Assembly: GCA_947165405.1 (NCBI GenBank)
Contig: CAMVAG010000009.1
Location: 1-22,929, forward strand
Origin: an uncultured Selenomonadales bacterium
Lineage (GTDB): Bacteria; Bacillota; Negativicutes; Selenomonadales; Selenomonadaceae
Direction of reading: 5' to 3'
Length of the DNA stretch: 22,929 nucleotides
This document shows, piece by piece, positions 14,332 through 22,717 of the stretch; positions within the stretch are counted from its first letter, which is position 1, and every line of letters starts with the position of its first letter. The position numbers and the translations under genes are program-made. A model generated the notes under the pieces. It was not told the origin of the DNA, made no database searches, and saw nothing but the letters and a program-made list of their open reading frames with translations.

Positions 14332-15051
14332 ATGAGTACAGTTGCATTGTTGCTTGCTTCGGGTAAAGGGCAGCGCACACGTCAAGACATCCCCAAGCAA
14401 TTCATAAACGTTTACGACAAGCCGATAATCATTTATACTCTCGAAAGTTTTCAGAATCATCCCGAAATCGACGCTATCTTTGTCGTTTGCCTCGACGGTT
14501 GGCAAGATATTCTTCGTGCCTATTCTCGTCAATACAATATCACAAAGCTCAAGCATATAGTAAACGGCGGCGCGACCGTCCAAGAATCCACGCGCAACGG
14601 CGTCTTTGCCTTGAAAGATTTTTGTACGGAAGACGACATTGTTATTATTCATGACGGCATTCGCCCGATGGTCGACCCCGAAGTTCTTTCAGATGTTATC
14701 GCGACTTGCAGGCAACACGGCAACGGCGTGACGAGCTTGCCTTACAACGAACAGATTTTCAGAAAGCTCGACGATACTTGCACCAAAGAATATATTGTGC
14801 GTGATACCTTGCGCCGCGTGCAAACCCCGCAGGCTTACAAATTCGGAAAACTTTTCTGGGCTTATACAAAGGCGTTCGAAGAGAACATGGGCATTCACGG
14901 CTCCTCCTACGTCAATACAATGATGGTTGACCTCGGCGAGACGCTGTATTTTGCAAGCGGCTCCGACAGAAACATAAAAATCACGACGGTTGACGACATT
15001 GAACTTTTCAAGGCGTTGCTTGCCGCGAAAAAAACTTCTTGGCTCAAATGA
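14332..15051 (+). CDS. IspD/TarI-type cytidylyltransferase
   Basis: A 239-residue enzyme that uses CTP to activate a phosphorylated alcohol or sugar alcohol as its CDP derivative. The motifs are VALLLASGKGQR with IPKQF, IIYTLESFQNHPEI, IIHDGIRPMVDPEVLSDVI, RRVQTPQAYKFGKLFWAY and RNIKITTVDDIELFKALL, the IspD/TarI pattern. HDGIRP replaces the HDAARP usual in true IspD. The licD and epimerase neighbours point to glycan synthesis (TarI-like, for example ribitol or glycerol phosphate) rather than the isoprenoid pathway. ATG 14332 gives the family N-terminus, but its ribosome site is 34 bases upstream across a hairpin. GTG 14302, 4 bases from GGAGG, would add MQQFFCCEFF. Which start is used is open. 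Confidence 0.87.
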   Translation: MSTVALLLASGKGQRTRQDIPKQFINVYDKPIIIYTLESFQNHPEIDAIFVVCLDGWQDILRAYSRQYNITKLKHIVNGGATVQESTRNGVFALKDFCTEDDIVIIHDGIRPMVDPEVLSDVIATCRQHGNGVTSLPYNEQIFRKLDDTCTKEYIVRDTLRRVQTPQAYKFGKLFWAYTKAFEENMGIHGSSYVNTMMVDLGETLYFASGSDRNIKITTVDDIELFKALLAAKKTSWLK

Positions 15052-15060
15052 GGTGACAAA

Positions 15061-16116
15061 GTGTTCATTAATCACGAAATTTACAAAGCTGACATTGCCG
15101 GCCTTGCCAAAGAAAATTTGCCTTGGGAAAAACTTGCGGGAAAAAGTTTGTTGCTGACCGGCGCAAGCGGACTTGTCGGCACGGTGCTTGTCGACGCGCT
15201 CATGAAAAAAAATCATGACGATAAACTCAACGTCAAAATCCTCGCGGCGGGGCGCAACGAAAAAATCGCAAAGGAACGCTTTGCCGATTACCTCGACGAC
15301 AAAAATTTTGAGTTCGTCAAGCTCGACGTGAACAACCCGATTGAAATTGATTCGCCCGTCGATTTTATAATTCACGCGGCGAGCAATACTCACCCGCTCC
15401 TCTATTCGACAGAGCCCGTCGGCACCATGACAACAAATATTTTGGGAACGTATAATCTCCTTGAGTTCGGGCGCAAGAAAAAAATTTCGCGTTTCGTTTT
15501 CGTGTCGAGCGTCGAAATTTACGGCAAGGCTTTGAACGCCGAAGACCTCTTCAACGAAAATTATTGCGGCTATATCGATTGCAACACCCTCCGCGCAGGC
15601 TACCCCGAAGCCAAACGCGCCGGCGAAGCTCTTTGCCAAGCTTACATCAGCCAACACAAAATCGATATTGTGATTCCTCGCTTGAGTAGAATTTACGGCG
15701 CGACAATGCGTCTCAACGACTCAAAGGCAATGAGCGAATTTATCATGAACGGCGTGCGCGGCGAGAACATCGTTTTAAAAAGTCAGGGCGTTCCGAGATT
15801 TTCTTACTGCTGCGCGACGGACGCGGCGGGCGGAATTCTTTATTGCTTGCTCAAAGGCATTTGCGGCGAGGCTTACAACGTTGCCGATTCGAGCGAAATT
15901 CTTTCCTTGAGAGAAATCGCCGAATACATAAGTTCCCTTGCCGGCAAGAAAGTCGTTTTCGAGCTGCCGAGCGAAACGCAAGCCAAAGGTTTTTCAAAGG
16001 CCGTCAATGCAATCATGCCCAACGACAAGCTCCGCGCTCTGGGCTGGTCGCCCAAAGACGATACTCGTTCGGGCGTGAAGAAGACCGTAGAAATTTTGAA
16101 GTCAATCGTAAAATAA
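15061..16116 (+). CDS. NAD-dependent epimerase/dehydratase (extended SDR)
   Basis: A 351-residue extended short-chain dehydrogenase of the nucleotide-sugar group. The Rossmann motif GASGLVG lies near residues 34-40, the active-site strand FVFVSSVEIYG near 140-150, and the catalytic Tyr-x3-Lys in GYPEAKRAGEALC near 180. IPRLSRIYGATMRLNDSKAM and YCCATDAAGGILYCL match sugar-nucleotide dehydratases and decarboxylases (dTDP-glucose dehydratase, UDP-glucuronate decarboxylase relatives). The roughly 27-residue lead before the nucleotide-binding strand resembles that of capsule-locus members. It starts at GTG, 6 bases from GAGGT, 9 bases after the cytidylyltransferase. With that enzyme and LicD it probably makes or tailors the CDP-linked donor; its exact substrate is unknown. 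Confidence 0.87.
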   Translation: MFINHEIYKADIAGLAKENLPWEKLAGKSLLLTGASGLVGTVLVDALMKKNHDDKLNVKILAAGRNEKIAKERFADYLDDKNFEFVKLDVNNPIEIDSPVDFIIHAASNTHPLLYSTEPVGTMTTNILGTYNLLEFGRKKKISRFVFVSSVEIYGKALNAEDLFNENYCGYIDCNTLRAGYPEAKRAGEALCQAYISQHKIDIVIPRLSRIYGATMRLNDSKAMSEFIMNGVRGENIVLKSQGVPRFSYCCATDAAGGILYCLLKGICGEAYNVADSSEILSLREIAEYISSLAGKKVVFELPSETQAKGFSKAVNAIMPNDKLRALGWSPKDDTRSGVKKTVEILKSIVK

Positions 16117-16129
16117 TTCGGTGTTAAAA

Positions 16130-16588
16130 ATGTTTCTCTATCGCAAAGCGACGTTCGCGGACGTTGACGAAATTCACGACTTGATAGCGGGTTACGCGGC
16201 GCAAGGAATCATGTTGCCAAAGCCGCACAGCACGCTTTATGAAACTTTGCGTGAGTTCGTCGTCGCCGAAGAGGTCGCCTCAAAAAAAATTGTCGGAGTC
16301 GGCGCGTTGCATTTGACTTGGAACGAATTGGCGGAAGTTCGGTCAATGGCAGTTCACGAAGATTTTTCGCGGCGAGGTATCGGTTCGGCAATCGTGAAAA
16401 AACTTTTGGAAGAAGGGCGCGCCGTCGGAGTGAAAAAATTTTTCACGCTGACTTATCGCCCGGACTTTTTCAAATCGCTGGGCTTCAAGACGACGACAAA
16501 AGAATCCTTGCCGCACAAAATTTGGAAAGAGTGTATCGAGTGCCCGAAGTTTCCCAACTGTGACGAAATAGCCATGACGCTTGAATAA
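16130..16588 (+). CDS. GNAT N-acetyltransferase, ArgA-like short form
   Basis: A 152-residue single-domain GNAT protein. The acetyl-CoA site is EVRSMAVHEDFSRRGIGSAI, followed by VKKFFTLTYRPDFFKSLGF. The N-terminal part IMLPKPHSTLYETLREFVVA and the Cys-containing tail WKECIECPKFPNCDEIAM are the features of the stand-alone ArgA-like group annotated as amino-acid (glutamate) N-acetyltransferases in Firmicutes. A role in arginine synthesis is therefore possible but not shown by any neighbour. ATG 16130 gives the family start MFLYRKAT; an in-frame GTG at 16121 is possible. No strong ribosome site is present for either, and it lies 13 bases after the epimerase, so it is probably read through from there. 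A terminator follows at once. Confidence 0.82.
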   Translation: MFLYRKATFADVDEIHDLIAGYAAQGIMLPKPHSTLYETLREFVVAEEVASKKIVGVGALHLTWNELAEVRSMAVHEDFSRRGIGSAIVKKLLEEGRAVGVKKFFTLTYRPDFFKSLGFKTTTKESLPHKIWKECIECPKFPNCDEIAMTLE

Positions 16589-16595
16589 AAAAATT

Positions 16596-16623
16596 TCCTC
16601 CGTACTTCGCGGAGGATTTTTTT
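16596..16623 (+). terminator. Intrinsic terminator of the licD operon
   Basis: TCCTCCG (16596-16602) pairs perfectly with CGGAGGA (16610-16616) around a 7-base loop, followed by seven T. It begins 8 bases after the acetyltransferase stop and directly precedes the recJ promoter. Confidence 0.9.
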
Positions 16624-16624
16624 A

Positions 16625-16653
16625 TAGACAGTTTCAAAAAAGAATTGTACAAT
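16625..16653 (+). promoter_or_regulatory. Sigma-A promoter of recJ-rel
   Basis: TAGACA (16625-16630; 5 of 6) and TACAAT (16648-16653; 5 of 6) are separated by exactly 17 bases and lie 36 bases before the recJ ATG, right after a terminator. It also rules out the open-frame start at 16645, which lies inside the promoter. Confidence 0.75.
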
Positions 16654-16689
16654 CAAGCGGCAAAAGACAAACATAAATGGAGAATGAAC

Positions 16690-18759
16690 ATGCGAAAAAA
16701 ATGGGTTGTTAAAGAGGCGGATGCGTTGAGCGTTCAAACAGTGGCCGAAGCTTTGGGCGTGAGTGAATTGACTGCAAAAGTTTTGTATCATCGCGGAATA
16801 AAGGACGCGCAATCGGCGAAAAATTTTTTGGAGCCGGAAGCCGCACCTTTTTACGACCCGTTCGCAATGAAAGGCATGCGCGCCGCCGTCGAAAGAATTA
16901 TTCAAGCTCTCGACGCCCGCGAAAAAATTTGCGTCTACGGCGATTATGACGTTGACGGGATGAGCGCGTCGGCGATTTTGATTCGGACATTGCGCAGGCT
17001 CGGTGCAGATGTTGAAAGTTACATTCCCGCCCGCTGTGAAGGTTACGGCTTGAATATTCCCGCGCTGAAAAAAATTTCTGCGGAAGGCGTGAGGCTTTTA
17101 ATCAGTGTCGACTGCGGCATAACCAACGAAAAAGAAATTGCCGCCGTCAAAGTTTCGCTCGACGTGATTGTCACCGACCACCACTTGCCCGCGCTCGACG
17201 AAATTAAATCCGCTGTCGCCGTCGTCAATCCGAATCAAAGAGGCTGTCCTTATCCCGAAAAAAATTTGTGCGGAGCGGGCGTCGCCTTCAAATTGAGTCA
17301 GGCACTTGCGCAAGAACTTCACGGCGTCGACTTCCAAACTTACACGACCGATATTGAAATTGCCGCGCTTGCGACCGTTGCCGATTTGGTTCAGCTCGTC
17401 GGAGAAAATCGGAAAATCGTCCGCATGGGCTTGAAGGAAATGCGTCAAACAAATTGCATCGGGCTCAAGGCTCTGTTGAATGTTTCGGGGCTCGGCGATA
17501 AAAAAATTTCTGCAGGACACGTTGCTTTTCAAATTGCGCCGCGTTTAAATTCCGTCGGAAGATTGCGTGAGGCAAGCGAGGGCTTGAAACTTTTGCTTAC
17601 GGAAGACATTTCGGTGGCTCGGACGCAGGCTAAGGAACTGAACAAACTCAACCAGCAACGAAAAGACATCGAGGCTAAAATTTTATCGGAGGCGGAAGAA
17701 AAAGTTCGTCAACTGCGCGAGGCTTGCGGCGGCGACTTGAGCACACTGGTTATCGCGGGCGAAAATTGGCAGGAAGGCGTTATAGGCTTGACTGCCTCCA
17801 AACTCGTCGAACGCTACAACTTGCCGACGATTATTTTGACGACGCAGGACGGAATTTTTTCACGCGGCTCTTGCCGAAGCATTCCCGCCTTGCACATGAA
17901 AAACGCCCTCGACAAAATGGCCGATCTCTTCGAACAATACGGCGGGCATTCTCAAGCGGCGGGTCTTTCAATCGCGACAAAAGACGTTCCCGAATTGGCG
18001 AGGCGTTTCGATGAATACGTTCGGGGAAAATTATGCGACGAGGACTTCCAACCGATTCTCAACATCGACGCGCTGATTGACCCTGCGCAAATAAATTTCG
18101 ACACGGCACGCGAATTCGACAAGTTCGAGCCCTACGGCTTGGGCAATCCGCATCCTGTCCTTGCCTGCAAAAATGTTCGCGGGACTTGTGCGCGGGCAAT
18201 CGGTTCGAACGGAGCGCATTTGAGTTTTGTGATTGACGCAGAAAAAAATATTCGTGCCGTCGCTTGGGGCTGCGGAAACCTCGCGCCGCTTGTCGAAAAC
18301 GAGCCGATTGACATTGCCTATGAGCCGTCGCTTGACGAGTGGCAGGGCGAACTTCGCATTCAATGCACCGTGTCGAGTTTGGAGCCCGTTGCGGCTTCGG
18401 GAGAATTTCCCGACCGTGAACAGCTTATTGACGTTTATAATTTTTTGCGGCGCGCCCGAAAATACACCGAGCAATTTGATTTGTGTTCGCTTGTCAAAGT
18501 TTTCAACGAGGCGGGCAAAAATTTTTCTACGTATAAATTTGCCGGCGCGATTAAAATTTTCGAGGAACTGGGCTTGCTGATAATCAATCGGGACAAAAAA
18601 ACTTTCGACTTGCCGCGCCCGAAAAATAAATTGGAGCTGACTAATTCGAGGACATTCAGATTGGGAAGGAGGGAAACGGGCGCACAAGCTGCGGAGTTGC
18701 CGAACGGAAAAATAATTTCTTTTGAGCAGGCTTCTGCGCGGCGTGCCCTGCAAACATGA
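16690..18759 (+). CDS. recJ: Single-stranded-DNA-specific exonuclease RecJ
   Basis: A 5'-3' exonuclease on single-stranded DNA, used in recombination and mismatch or base-excision repair. The 689 residues hold the DHH phosphoesterase core: DYDVDG at 87-92, SVDCGITN near 141-148, DHH at 165-167, and IAALATVADLVQLVGENRKI with FQIAPRLNSVGRLREASEG. The DHHA1 motif is GGHSQAAGLSIA. An OB-like segment follows, then a C-terminal extension (FNEAGKNFSTYKFAGAIKIF, EELGLLIINRD) found in Firmicute RecJ. ATG 16690 has GGAG 7 bases upstream and lies just past the promoter. Its stop overlaps the rel start by 4 bases (ATGA), as in many Firmicutes where recJ precedes rel. Confidence 0.96.
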   Translation: MRKKWVVKEADALSVQTVAEALGVSELTAKVLYHRGIKDAQSAKNFLEPEAAPFYDPFAMKGMRAAVERIIQALDAREKICVYGDYDVDGMSASAILIRTLRRLGADVESYIPARCEGYGLNIPALKKISAEGVRLLISVDCGITNEKEIAAVKVSLDVIVTDHHLPALDEIKSAVAVVNPNQRGCPYPEKNLCGAGVAFKLSQALAQELHGVDFQTYTTDIEIAALATVADLVQLVGENRKIVRMGLKEMRQTNCIGLKALLNVSGLGDKKISAGHVAFQIAPRLNSVGRLREASEGLKLLLTEDISVARTQAKELNKLNQQRKDIEAKILSEAEEKVRQLREACGGDLSTLVIAGENWQEGVIGLTASKLVERYNLPTIILTTQDGIFSRGSCRSIPALHMKNALDKMADLFEQYGGHSQAAGLSIATKDVPELARRFDEYVRGKLCDEDFQPILNIDALIDPAQINFDTAREFDKFEPYGLGNPHPVLACKNVRGTCARAIGSNGAHLSFVIDAEKNIRAVAWGCGNLAPLVENEPIDIAYEPSLDEWQGELRIQCTVSSLEPVAASGEFPDREQLIDVYNFLRRARKYTEQFDLCSLVKVFNEAGKNFSTYKFAGAIKIFEELGLLIINRDKKTFDLPRPKNKLELTNSRTFRLGRRETGAQAAELPNGKIISFEQASARRALQT

Positions 18760-20966
18760 ACGATAAAGGAAAACCGCCCGTCACGATAGAATTTTTGATA
18801 AACACGGTCAAGAGCTATCAACCCGACGCGGACACCGAATTGATAGAGCGGGCGTATCTCGTGGCGAAGGAAGGACACGCCGGACAAGTCAGAGCTTCGG
18901 GCGAACCTTACATAAATCATCCGCTCAACGTCGCCGCGATTTTAACGGAGCTGCAACTGGACGACAAGACGATAGCCGCCGCAATTTTGCATGACGTGGT
19001 TGAGGATACAATCTTCACGCTTGACGAACTCAAAGACATGTTCGGAGAGGAAATCGCGCTTTTAATCGACGGCGTGACGAAAATCGGACAAATTTATTTT
19101 CGAACAAAAGAGCAACAGCAAATCGAGGCTTATCGCAAATTGATAATCGCGACGGCAAAAGATTTGCGCGTCATTTTGATAAAGCTTGCCGACCGACTGC
19201 ACAACATGCGAACGTTAAAGTTCATGCGCGAGGACAAACGCAAACGAATCGCCAAAGAGACAATGGAACTTTACGCGCCGCTTGCCAATCGCTTGGGCAT
19301 TTCAAATATCAAGTGGGAGCTGGAGGATTTGTGCCTGCGCTACCTTGAGCCGGATATTTATTATGATTTGGTTGAGCACGTCAAGCAGAAACGGCGCGAG
19401 CGGCAAATTTATATCAGCGAGGCGGTGCGGCTTATCGAGGAGGAATTTGACGAGCTGGAAATTCATGCGTCGATAAGCGGGCGCGCCAAACATTTCTACA
19501 GCATTTATAAAAAAATGGTTCGCGACCATAAAGACATCGGCGAAATTTACGACTTGTCCGCCGTGAGGATTTTGGTCGACGACGTGAAGGACTGCTACAA
19601 CGTGCTCGGCGTGATTCATTCGAAGTGGCGACCGATTCCCGGGCGTTTCAAAGATTATATCGCCATGCCCAAGAGCAACGGCTATCGATCCTTGCACACG
19701 ACGGTTATGGCTTTGGGCTATCCGCTTGAAATTCAAATTCGAACTTTCGCCATGCATAAAATTTCGGAATACGGCGTGGCAGCTCATTGGAAGTACAAAG
19801 AGAGCGGCTCCTCCAAACCCGCCAACAGCGACCGCGACCAAAAAATTTCCATGTTCCGACAAATGGCGAAGCTGCAGATGGAAATCAAAGACCCGAAGGA
19901 ATATCTTGAGGCGTTGAAGTTGGATTTCTTCAGCGACGAGGTTTTTGTCTTCACGCCGGGAAGAGATTTGGTCGTCTTGCCGCAAGGTTCAAACCCGATT
20001 GACTTTGCCTATCGAATTCACACGGAGGTCGGTCATCATTGCGTCGGCGCGAAAGTCAACGGGCGAATCGTGCCGCTTGAATACAAACTTCAAAACGGCG
20101 ACTTCGTGGAGGTCGTGACGAACAAATCCAACAACGGACCCAGCCGCGATTGGTTGAATATCGTTGCCTCAAGTGACACGCGCAGCAAAATTCGTGCTTG
20201 GTTCAAACGTGAAAACCGCGAGGAAAATATTGCTCACGGGCGCGAGGTACTTGAGGCGGAAATAAAAAAGCTCGGCTACAATTCGAAGGACTTGCTTAAA
20301 GAAAATCGTTTGGCTGAAGTTGCGCGGCGCATGAATTTCACGGAAGACGACATGCTTGCCGGCATCGGCTACGGCGGAACGTCGGTGCACTCTGTGATAA
20401 CAAAGCTCGTCGAAATTTACAAAAAAGATATTTCCAAGAACACGCCGCCCGATGTTTCCGCGTTGCTTGCCGAAATAAAAAAGATTCCCGAACGCAAGCA
20501 AAGCAAATTTGAACACGGCGTCCTCGTCGAGGGCGAAAGCGGCTTTGTCGTTCGGCTTGCCAAATGTTGCAACCCGATACCCGGCGACGAAATTGCGGGC
20601 TATATCACACGCGGCAGAGGCGTCTCCGTTCACCGCGCCGATTGCCCGAACATTTTAAACGATACCTCCGATGTCGACCGCATGATTGTGGTCAGTTGGG
20701 ACACGACGAACGACAGCTTTTATAACGTGGAATTGGAAATTGTTTGCGAAGACAAAAGCGGCGTGCTTGCCGAGCTGATAGCCGTGCCCGCCGAAATGAA
20801 ACTCAACTTGCATTCGATTCATGCCGAGCCAAACAGATACAACAAAACTTCGACGGTCAAGCTTGGCGTGGAAGTCAATTCCGCTTTGCAAGTCGAAACA
20901 ATCATGAATAAATTGCGGCGCGTCGAACACGTCTACAGTGTCGCTCGCCCAATGAAAAATCAGTAG
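18756..20966 (+). CDS. relA: Bifunctional (p)ppGpp synthetase/hydrolase Rel
   Basis: This protein makes and degrades the alarmone (p)ppGpp in response to amino-acid starvation. The 736 residues have the full long-RSH layout. The HD hydrolase has His41, His55 and His79-Asp80 in AAILHDVVEDT, so hydrolysis should be intact. The synthetase has RFKD at 297-300, the form found in bifunctional enzymes, then PKSNGYRSLHTTV and PLEIQIRT. The TGS domain runs about 391-455 (FFSDEVFVFTPGRDLV), the zinc-finger region has RLAKCCNPIPGDEIAG and SVHRADCPN, and an ACT domain closes the protein. The start overlaps the recJ stop, and no separate ribosome site is evident. The neighbouring rsfS and yqeK genes in the window also act in starvation or stress, though on another transcript. 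Confidence 0.97.
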   Translation: MNDKGKPPVTIEFLINTVKSYQPDADTELIERAYLVAKEGHAGQVRASGEPYINHPLNVAAILTELQLDDKTIAAAILHDVVEDTIFTLDELKDMFGEEIALLIDGVTKIGQIYFRTKEQQQIEAYRKLIIATAKDLRVILIKLADRLHNMRTLKFMREDKRKRIAKETMELYAPLANRLGISNIKWELEDLCLRYLEPDIYYDLVEHVKQKRRERQIYISEAVRLIEEEFDELEIHASISGRAKHFYSIYKKMVRDHKDIGEIYDLSAVRILVDDVKDCYNVLGVIHSKWRPIPGRFKDYIAMPKSNGYRSLHTTVMALGYPLEIQIRTFAMHKISEYGVAAHWKYKESGSSKPANSDRDQKISMFRQMAKLQMEIKDPKEYLEALKLDFFSDEVFVFTPGRDLVVLPQGSNPIDFAYRIHTEVGHHCVGAKVNGRIVPLEYKLQNGDFVEVVTNKSNNGPSRDWLNIVASSDTRSKIRAWFKRENREENIAHGREVLEAEIKKLGYNSKDLLKENRLAEVARRMNFTEDDMLAGIGYGGTSVHSVITKLVEIYKKDISKNTPPDVSALLAEIKKIPERKQSKFEHGVLVEGESGFVVRLAKCCNPIPGDEIAGYITRGRGVSVHRADCPNILNDTSDVDRMIVVSWDTTNDSFYNVELEIVCEDKSGVLAELIAVPAEMKLNLHSIHAEPNRYNKTSTVKLGVEVNSALQVETIMNKLRRVEHVYSVARPMKNQ

Positions 20967-21033
20967 GAACCGGGAACCGGCAGTGATTAGTGATTAGAAA
21001 AATTCATTCCCCATTTCCAATTCCCAATTCCTA
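20966..21033. repeat. Three heptanucleotide tandem blocks (rel-DUF3084 gap)
   Basis: Three different 7-base tandem blocks follow each other: GGAACCG twice (20966-20979, overlapping the last base of the rel stop), AGTGATT twice (20982-20995), and four ATT-led units ATTCCCC, ATTTCCA, ATTCCCA and ATTCCTA (21006-21033). The ribosome site of the next gene comes right after. Confidence 0.78.
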
Positions 21034-21056
21034 ATTGTTAAAAAGGGAGTGATTGA

Positions 21057-22295
21057 TTGGAAGGAATTTATTTAATTTTGGTTATGATAATCACGGGCGG
21101 CGTGATTGCCTTTATCGGCGACAAGCTCGGAACGAAAATCGGCAAGAAACGCCTTTCAATCTTCGGACTGCGCCCGCGTCATACCTCGATGGTCGTGACG
21201 GTCGTGACGGGCGGACTGATAACCGCGCTGTCAATCGGATTCATGGTTTTGATTTCGCAAAATGTCCGCACGGCACTTTTCGGCATGGACGAGCTTCGAC
21301 AGACAATGGACGCGACACTTGCCGAATTGGACGAGGCGACGGAAAATTTATTCAAGGCACAAACCGAATTTGAGCGGGCGAACGAAAATTTGCGCATGTC
21401 AAAAGAGGAAATCGTTGCGCTCAAGGAAGAGCAGGAGGAACTTCGCAACGAAAGCGAACGCCTCAAAGAAGGCAACGAGCGGCTTGAAAGTACCAACGCC
21501 GAACTTGCCGCGCAGAATGAAAATCTTTCCGACACGAACGCCGCACTTGAGGAGAACAATAAAAAACTCGGCGAATTCAACGTCACACTGACCGCCGACA
21601 ACGAGAAACTTTCTTCCGACAACGAAAAACTTTCCGCCGACAACAACGAACTTGAAGAACGCAACAAACGCCTGCGCGAAGGTATCATTGCGATTCGTGA
21701 AGGCGATATAACTTTGCGGGCGGGCGAAATTTTGGCGAGCGGAATCATAAAGGGCGGACAAACTGCCGAAGAAATTTCCAACGAAATAAATATTCTTGCC
21801 GAACGTGCAATGCAACTTTTGACGGAACGTTTCGGCGGCGACGAGGACAATTCCGTTTGGATTTATCAGCCGGAATTGCAGCGCGTCATTGAGGAAATTG
21901 AATCAAGCAAGCAAGACATGGTTTTGAGAATTTCTGCGGCGGGCAATATGGTTCGCGGCGAGCCCGTTCGTTCACGCCTTGAAATTTATCCCAACAAATT
22001 AATCTTCAGCAAGGATGAAATTATTCTTTCCAAAACGTATGAGCTCGGCGACGACGTTAAGCCCGAAATAATTTTGCAAGAATTTTTGACGGAAATAAAT
22101 CGTATCGCAATCGAGAAAGGAATTTTGAGCGACCCGTTGACGGGAACTGTCGGGCGCATGGAAGGCACGCAACTTTATGAAATTTTCGACGCTTTGAGTT
22201 CGGCGAAAGGTTCTGTTCAGTTGACAGCCTCCGCCCGCGAAGAAACCGATTCGCAAGGGCCGCTAAGATTGAATATAAAATTGGAGCAACGATGA
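21057..22295 (+). CDS. DUF3084 membrane-anchored coiled-coil protein
   Basis: A 412-residue protein of the DUF3084 family, of unknown function and known mainly from cyanobacteria and Negativicutes. Two membrane helices lie at about 4-22 and 47-66, with a basic GTKIGKKR loop and FGLRPRHTS between them. A long coiled coil occupies about 75-215, with Asn/Glu/Leu heptads (NEKLSSDNEKLSADNNELEE). A conserved globular C-terminus contains LREGIIAIREGDITLRAGEI, then LASGIIKGGQTAEE. The start is TTG with GGGAG 7 bases upstream. Its stop overlaps the start of the RuvC-like gene (ATGA), so the two are translated together. The coiled coil suggests a tether or scaffold at the membrane, which is inference. 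Confidence 0.88.
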   Translation: MEGIYLILVMIITGGVIAFIGDKLGTKIGKKRLSIFGLRPRHTSMVVTVVTGGLITALSIGFMVLISQNVRTALFGMDELRQTMDATLAELDEATENLFKAQTEFERANENLRMSKEEIVALKEEQEELRNESERLKEGNERLESTNAELAAQNENLSDTNAALEENNKKLGEFNVTLTADNEKLSSDNEKLSADNNELEERNKRLREGIIAIREGDITLRAGEILASGIIKGGQTAEEISNEINILAERAMQLLTERFGGDEDNSVWIYQPELQRVIEEIESSKQDMVLRISAAGNMVRGEPVRSRLEIYPNKLIFSKDEIILSKTYELGDDVKPEIILQEFLTEINRIAIEKGILSDPLTGTVGRMEGTQLYEIFDALSSAKGSVQLTASAREETDSQGPLRLNIKLEQR

Positions 22296-22693
22296 TGTTC
22301 ATGGGAATAGACCCCGGCAAAGACAAATGCGGCGTGGCAGTTTTGACGGCTTCGGGCGAAATAAAATTTCAGCGCGTCGTGCCGACCGAAGAACTTGACA
22401 CGGTGATAAAAAATTTGGCAACGGAATTTGAAATACAAGCGGTGATTTTGGGCGACGGCACCACTCATAAAGCAGCGGCTCAAAAAATTTCGGCGGCTGG
22501 TTTGAAATTTCAACTTGTCGACGAAAAACACACGACCGAAGAGGCGCGAAGAGAATATTGGAAAAAAAATCCTCCGAAAGGCTGGAGGAAATTATTGCCG
22601 ACTTCAATGCAAGTGCCGCCCGAACCCGTCGACGCAATCGTCGCAGAAATTTTAGTCAAAAGATTTTTATCCTCACACAACCAAACAAAATAG
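22292..22693 (+). CDS. RuvC/YqgF-like RNase H-fold protein
   Basis: A 133-residue protein of the RNase H fold. The first strand MGIDPGKDKCGVAVL carries the leading acidic residue, AVILGDGTTHK is the second, LVDEKHTTEEARREYW supplies a Glu, and PVDAIVAEILVKR ends with the final Asp, the pattern of YqgF/RuvC-like nucleases. It differs from the standard pre-16S rRNA nuclease YqgF and from RuvC, so the substrate (rRNA, branched DNA or none) is open. GGAG lies 5 bases before ATG 22292 and 8 before the in-frame ATG 22295; either start is possible. It is coupled to the DUF3084 gene by a 4-base overlap, which implies a shared task. A 10-bp hairpin begins at its stop codon. Confidence 0.82.
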   Translation: MMFMGIDPGKDKCGVAVLTASGEIKFQRVVPTEELDTVIKNLATEFEIQAVILGDGTTHKAAAQKISAAGLKFQLVDEKHTTEEARREYWKKNPPKGWRKLLPTSMQVPPEPVDAIVAEILVKRFLSSHNQTK

Positions 22694-22716
22694 GAGCCGT
22701 CACGGATGACGGCTCC
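22693..22716. repeat. Palindromic repeat B, copy 2
   Basis: GGAGCCGTCA (22693-22702) pairs perfectly with TGACGGCTCC (22707-22716) around CGGA. The inner 18 bases are the exact reverse complement of the core of copy 1 near 2484-2501. It starts on the last base of the RuvC-like stop codon. There is no U-tract, so an intrinsic terminator is not assured; an RNA-end-protecting hairpin is an alternative. Confidence 0.8.
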
Positions 22717-22717
22717 T

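Noticed and set aside
14689..15657. 322-codon minus-strand frame opposite the cytidylyltransferase and epimerase
   Set aside because: It is antisense to two genes with clear family motifs; its composition is that of a shadow frame.
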